IMG/VR virus record: IMGVR_UViG_3300042894_000427
Location: 1 to 28,961 of that record
Length of the DNA stretch: 28,961 bases
Origin: a virus
Strand: one strand, 5' to 3'
Below the pieces are notes generated by a model. That model had not been told where the DNA came from. It was given only the letters and a program-made list of their open reading frames with translations, and did no database searches. The position numbers and the translations under genes were made by a program. Of the stretch, positions 26,335 to 28,961 are shown piece by piece; the first letter of the stretch is position 1; every line of letters begins with the position of its first letter.

Positions 26335-26865
26335 TTAAATTGATTCATTCCAGACTGGCACAAATCTGCCATCTTCTGTCTTTGTATAAACCAGTATACC
26401 ATCGCCCATACGCCTTGTCAACTCTTGTTTTGTAGGTGTTACATCGTTGGTTATTAGTTTATCTTTTCTTGGTCTACCGTGGTGATAGGATGCTAGTATA
26501 TCACGAATTTCCCTTACCTGTGATTCAGAATAGTAAGAACGGACCTGCCAGCCCCTCTCTCCGCCCTTCTGTGACCCCATAGGAAAGGGAATAACGCCTT
26601 TTAGCATTAATGCTGGCATATATTTTTTGTGCCTGTTTACAAGGGCTGCAGCCTGTCCTACGGTGTATGCTCGTTCCCTGTTTTTCTTAAAATCACTAAC
26701 TAAACAACTTTCAATCTGGTCTTTTATAATATTATAAACAGACATTATGCCATTAGAGTTATTCATATGATATACACGAACAAGGTCTCCATTAAGATAC
26801 CAGACCTTTTTGTTTCCTGGAATTACAGGTGAAGAGTTGTACTCTTCCATAGTTTGAGCAGCCAT
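26335..26865 (-). CDS. MerR-like helix-turn-helix DNA-binding protein
   Basis: The 176-residue protein has a C-terminal half that looks like a MerR-type winged HTH: RAYTVGQAAALVNRHKKYMPALMLKGVI, then WQVRSYYSESQVREIRDIL. The N-terminal half (NKKVWYLNGDLVRVYHMNN) is beta-like and unfamiliar. It sits between tail genes and the replication genes, so it may act as a regulator or as a DNA-binding replication factor. It begins 3 nt after the tail-type gene upstream. Confidence 0.65.
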   Translation of the reverse strand: MAAQTMEEYNSSPVIPGNKKVWYLNGDLVRVYHMNNSNGIMSVYNIIKDQIESCLVSDFKKNRERAYTVGQAAALVNRHKKYMPALMLKGVIPFPMGSQKGGERGWQVRSYYSESQVREIRDILASYHHGRPRKDKLITNDVTPTKQELTRRMGDGILVYTKTEDGRFVPVWNESI

Positions 26866-26868
26866 TGG

Positions 26869-27330
26869 CTATACCTGTGGAATACCAATTGCTAAAATGT
26901 TTACACGATATTGAATAGTTGGCTTTCTGGAATCTTTGTCTAAAATGACAGCAACAGTTCCTCCGCCAGTTGTAACTCCGCTAACCGCAACACCATTAAG
27001 AAGAGTAGCCGCTGTACTGCCAGTACCAGTTATAGCATCTGACTCAATTGTAGCAAAAACTAAAGGAGGAGCCTGAAAGTCTTTTCCAAAAGAAAAGTTT
27101 TCTGTATATCTAGTTGGAGCGTTAGCATTCAAAGTTTGGGTTACTTCTAACTGAGTTGTTGCAAAAGCAAAGCCTCCAAAGTATGTCAAAGATGCCTTCT
27201 TTGTGCTTGTATTGAATATTGGAGACGATGCCTGTGAAAAATTATCACTAAGAGTGTTTATTTCATCAACAATTTGCCCCAGAAATATCTGGTCAATTAG
27301 CGTATTTGAGCCTGGTTTTTGTAATGTCAT
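26869..27330 (-). CDS. Tail-fibre-like protein with H-type-lectin-like pattern
   Basis: The 153-residue protein has a short coiled-coil start (LIDQIFLGQIVDEINTLSDNFSQA) and a beta-rich second half. ENFSFGKDFQAPPLVFATIES matches the F-x-x-x-F-x-x-P-P-x-V pattern of H-type-lectin-like domains in phage receptor-binding or tail-tip proteins. Its ATG follows a TATAAT box by 6 nt with no Shine-Dalgarno, so it can be made from its own leaderless transcript. That fits a tail-tip protein needed in different amounts from its neighbours. Confidence 0.55.
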   Translation of the reverse strand: MTLQKPGSNTLIDQIFLGQIVDEINTLSDNFSQASSPIFNTSTKKASLTYFGGFAFATTQLEVTQTLNANAPTRYTENFSFGKDFQAPPLVFATIESDAITGTGSTAATLLNGVAVSGVTTGGGTVAVILDKDSRKPTIQYRVNILAIGIPQV

Positions 27331-27336
27331 AGTACT

Positions 27337-27365
27337 ATTATACCACTAAATCGTTCCAGAGTCTA
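27337..27365 (-). promoter_or_regulatory. Extended -10 leaderless promoter (TAGACT-17-TGGTATAAT)
   Basis: TAGACT (27360-27365), a 17-nt spacer, and TGG-TATAAT (27337-27342) on the minus strand. The ATG of the tail-fibre-like gene follows after 6 nt (AGTACT). The string AGTGGTATAATAGT is identical to that at 12821, and the -35 box lies in the 3' end of the gene upstream. Confidence 0.75.
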
Positions 27366-27858
27366 GGATTGGCAATGTTGAAATACCGTTAGACTGAAAC
27401 AGCAAAGCATTTGTATTGATAATCTTTATATTTGTTGGTACCTGGACTGCAGCCTTTACATACTCTGCCCCTGATGGAATTTTAATGTAATAGTTGTTTG
27501 CAGTTACAGTATCAGTATATTCAAAACTTGTGTAGGTTCCTCCGTTGTCATAGGACCAACTGAAGTATATGTCAAACTTATTAGTTGGAAAAGAACTTGG
27601 AACAGTCCATTTAACGTTCATCCCCACTCCACCAGACTCTACCGAACTTGCAGAAATTGATGGAGTGAACCCACCTAAAACACCAGAAATGCTTCCTTGT
27701 GTTTGCTGGTTTACTCCAGACCATTCGCTAAGGGCTTCTCCCTCATCTGTTACTAATCTATATCTAAAAAAATAGTCCAAACTGGACGAACTATTTTTAA
27801 TAACTGCAACAGAATTATTGAAGATATTAAAAGTACTAGTAACAATATTTTCAGCCAT
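27346..27858 (-). CDS. Fibronectin-type/beta-sandwich tail protein
   Basis: The 170-residue protein consists mostly of beta strands: VAVIKNSSSSLDYFFRYRLVTDEGEALSEWSG, then GMNVKWTVPSSFPTNKFDIYFSWSYDNGG, then YYIKIPSGAEYVKAAVQV. The W-x-V-P ... Y-x-x-x-F-S-W-S and sharply spaced Tyr residues look like a fibronectin-III or Ig-like sandwich, common in phage tail tip proteins. It overlaps the tail gene upstream by one base (TAATG), so the three-gene tail group is coupled. Confidence 0.6.
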   Translation of the reverse strand: MAENIVTSTFNIFNNSVAVIKNSSSSLDYFFRYRLVTDEGEALSEWSGVNQQTQGSISGVLGGFTPSISASSVESGGVGMNVKWTVPSSFPTNKFDIYFSWSYDNGGTYTSFEYTDTVTANNYYIKIPSGAEYVKAAVQVPTNIKIINTNALLFQSNGISTLPILDSGTI

Positions 27859-28961
27859 TACTGAACATCCACCACATAACTAAACTCAATAAAACTTGAG
27901 GTGTTGTCTGACTTTACAATTGGCAGGGAGTCTGAAGTTTTCATAATTGTGTATGCTGTAAGACCATAGACGTTGCTAAATGATGAAATGTTTTCTAGTC
28001 TTAATGCATCTAAGGCTACATAAAAATCTGATGCTGCTGCTGGAGATGTTCCAGTTACTGAAACATAAACTTTGATAGTAGAAACAGTGTCCCATGAAAA
28101 AGTTGCTGTTTTAAATAATTCTTTTATTTTTTTATTTACTACAACATATCTGTTAGTTGCAAAGTCCCATTGACCAGTAGATGTTCCATTATCTAGATTA
28201 ACAACAAAACTTGCATACTGTGGACTTGCACCATCAGTAGATGCAAACTGAAGTAAGACTTTGACGTTGCTTATCGCATCTGTGCTTCCTATGCCTTCTT
28301 TGTTTATTACAGTAAACGCTAGTCTGAGTTCATCTTCTGGTGAGTTTTTGCTTAAGACTATTGGCTCTACTGCTAAATGTATGTGGTCTCCAGAAGTAAT
28401 GCTTAGGTCTGTACCACTTGTAGCCAGAACAGAAGAATCTCCTCTAACAAAAATTGCTCTATCTAAAAATCTTGGTCTTTCATGTCTAGCAAGTCTATTC
28501 GGATAATTTATGTTTTCAAACAATGCGTTGTTTGAGTTAGCGTAAAAAACTTTATCTGCTATATTGATGTCATTATTGCTATTGAAGATAGTGCCAAGTT
28601 GCAAAGGAATAGGAATTGGACTTGCTGCAGAAACGTGAGACTCCCACAACTCATTAGAGTCAAAAAGAATTAAGGATTGACTATCTAAGCCAGTAGGTAC
28701 TGGATTGTTTTCAGATGGGTATACTCCAACCTCTGTTATCTCATATCTCTCTTCTGTTGGTAGTTCTGCTGTCAGGGTTACTCTCGTTACCCCACCATCT
28801 GTCAATACGCTTTTAGAAACAATTGGAACTCTAAGTGTTTCAAAGTCAAGGGATGTTTTTGTTGAGTAATCTCCAAAGGAGTCAGCCACTGCCAAAGGCT
28901 TTGGTCCACAACCAATAGCCAAATATGAAGCATAGGAGTCTGACTGCCCAACCAAGTATTT
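27858..28961 (-). CDS. Large beta-rich tail/baseplate-type protein, 5' end outside window
   Basis: The frame continues past the window edge (KYLVGQSDSYASYLAIGCG is open upstream of any good start), so the 5' end is missing and at least 367 residues are present. The protein is beta-rich, with a GPKPLAVADSFGDYST start like phage baseplate or tail-appendage proteins, and segments such as RYEITEVGVYPSEN and DFYVALDALRLEN typical of carbohydrate-binding sandwiches. TTG 28955 is not a real start, since reading continues. Role inferred: tail/host-recognition structure. Confidence 0.65.
   Translation of the reverse strand, partial: KYLVGQSDSYASYLAIGCGPKPLAVADSFGDYSTKTSLDFETLRVPIVSKSVLTDGGVTRVTLTAELPTEERYEITEVGVYPSENNPVPTGLDSQSLILFDSNELWESHVSAASPIPIPLQLGTIFNSNNDINIADKVFYANSNNALFENINYPNRLARHERPRFLDRAIFVRGDSSVLATSGTDLSITSGDHIHLAVEPIVLSKNSPEDELRLAFTVINKEGIGSTDAISNVKVLLQFASTDGASPQYASFVVNLDNGTSTGQWDFATNRYVVVNKKIKELFKTATFSWDTVSTIKVYVSVTGTSPAAASDFYVALDALRLENISSFSNVYGLTAYTIMKTSDSLPIVKSDNTSSFIEFSYVVDVQ

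Noticed and set aside
1-28961. Insertion sequence, integrase, attachment site or replication origin
   Set aside because: No transposase or integrase gene, no long terminal inverted repeats, and no repeat cluster typical of an origin were found by reading.

Overview
The window looks like part of a large, tailed actinobacteriophage genome. It is A+T-rich by eye, every convincing protein gene and all three tRNAs lie on the minus strand, and genes are packed with ATGA/TAATG-type overlaps, so transcription runs from high to low coordinates. Tail-type proteins, a terminase, an M23 endolysin and a full set of phage replication genes support the phage assignment. A WhiB-like Fe-S regulator, a DUF7455-type zinc protein and a DUF2637-type membrane protein point to an actinobacterial host. 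The low G+C content would suit a low-GC freshwater actinobacterium, but that is inference only.

Layout in transcription order. (a) 28961-26869: three tail or fibre-type proteins, the first cut by the window edge. (b) 26865-17222: DNA metabolism, comprising a MerR-like HTH protein, small phage proteins, a DnaB-type helicase, a CHC2/TOPRIM primase, a gp32-like SSB, a DNA polymerase III alpha subunit (DnaE), a MazG-like protein, a RecA-type recombinase, a probable Hjc-like nuclease and conserved small proteins. (c) 17214-12830: a Cas4/RecB-like nuclease, a zinc-finger protein, a RuvC-like resolvase, small HTH proteins and the small and large terminase subunits. (d) 12785-9679: a secreted coiled-coil/PA14 protein that seems to start at an AUU codon, two small membrane proteins (holin candidates), a small hypothetical gene, tRNA-Asn, tRNA-Asp and tRNA-Thr, and an M23 endopeptidase. 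(e) 9661-3571: accessory genes, including FmdB-like, DUF7455-like, SLOG-like, WhiB, small membrane proteins, Hsp20, a duplicated-tudor structural-type protein, thioredoxin, an HEXXH peptidase, a His-rich membrane protein and a DUF1599/Nmad1 protein. (f) 3556-1: a DUF2637 membrane protein, GroES, two glycosyltransferases, a methyltransferase and a sugar-nucleotide epimerase/dehydratase, which together look like a glycan or modification module.

The regulatory layer can be read unusually well. Many start regions carry a near-consensus -10 box (often TGGTATAATAG). In at least four cases this box sits only 5-6 nt before a start codon that has no Shine-Dalgarno sequence, which fits leaderless mRNAs. 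Other promoters are overlaid on hairpins: one shares sequence with a Rho-independent terminator upstream of hsp20, and two in the lysis region sit inside inverted repeats that could hide the ribosome-binding site in read-through transcripts.

The replisome, recombination, terminase and lysis genes are ordinary in kind. The most original signals are the AUU-initiated PA14 protein, the leaderless promoters with a 12-codon upstream ORF, the overlaid promoter/hairpin elements, and the combination of GroES, Hsp20 and thioredoxin in one phage. No CRISPR array, insertion sequence, integrase or attachment site was seen.
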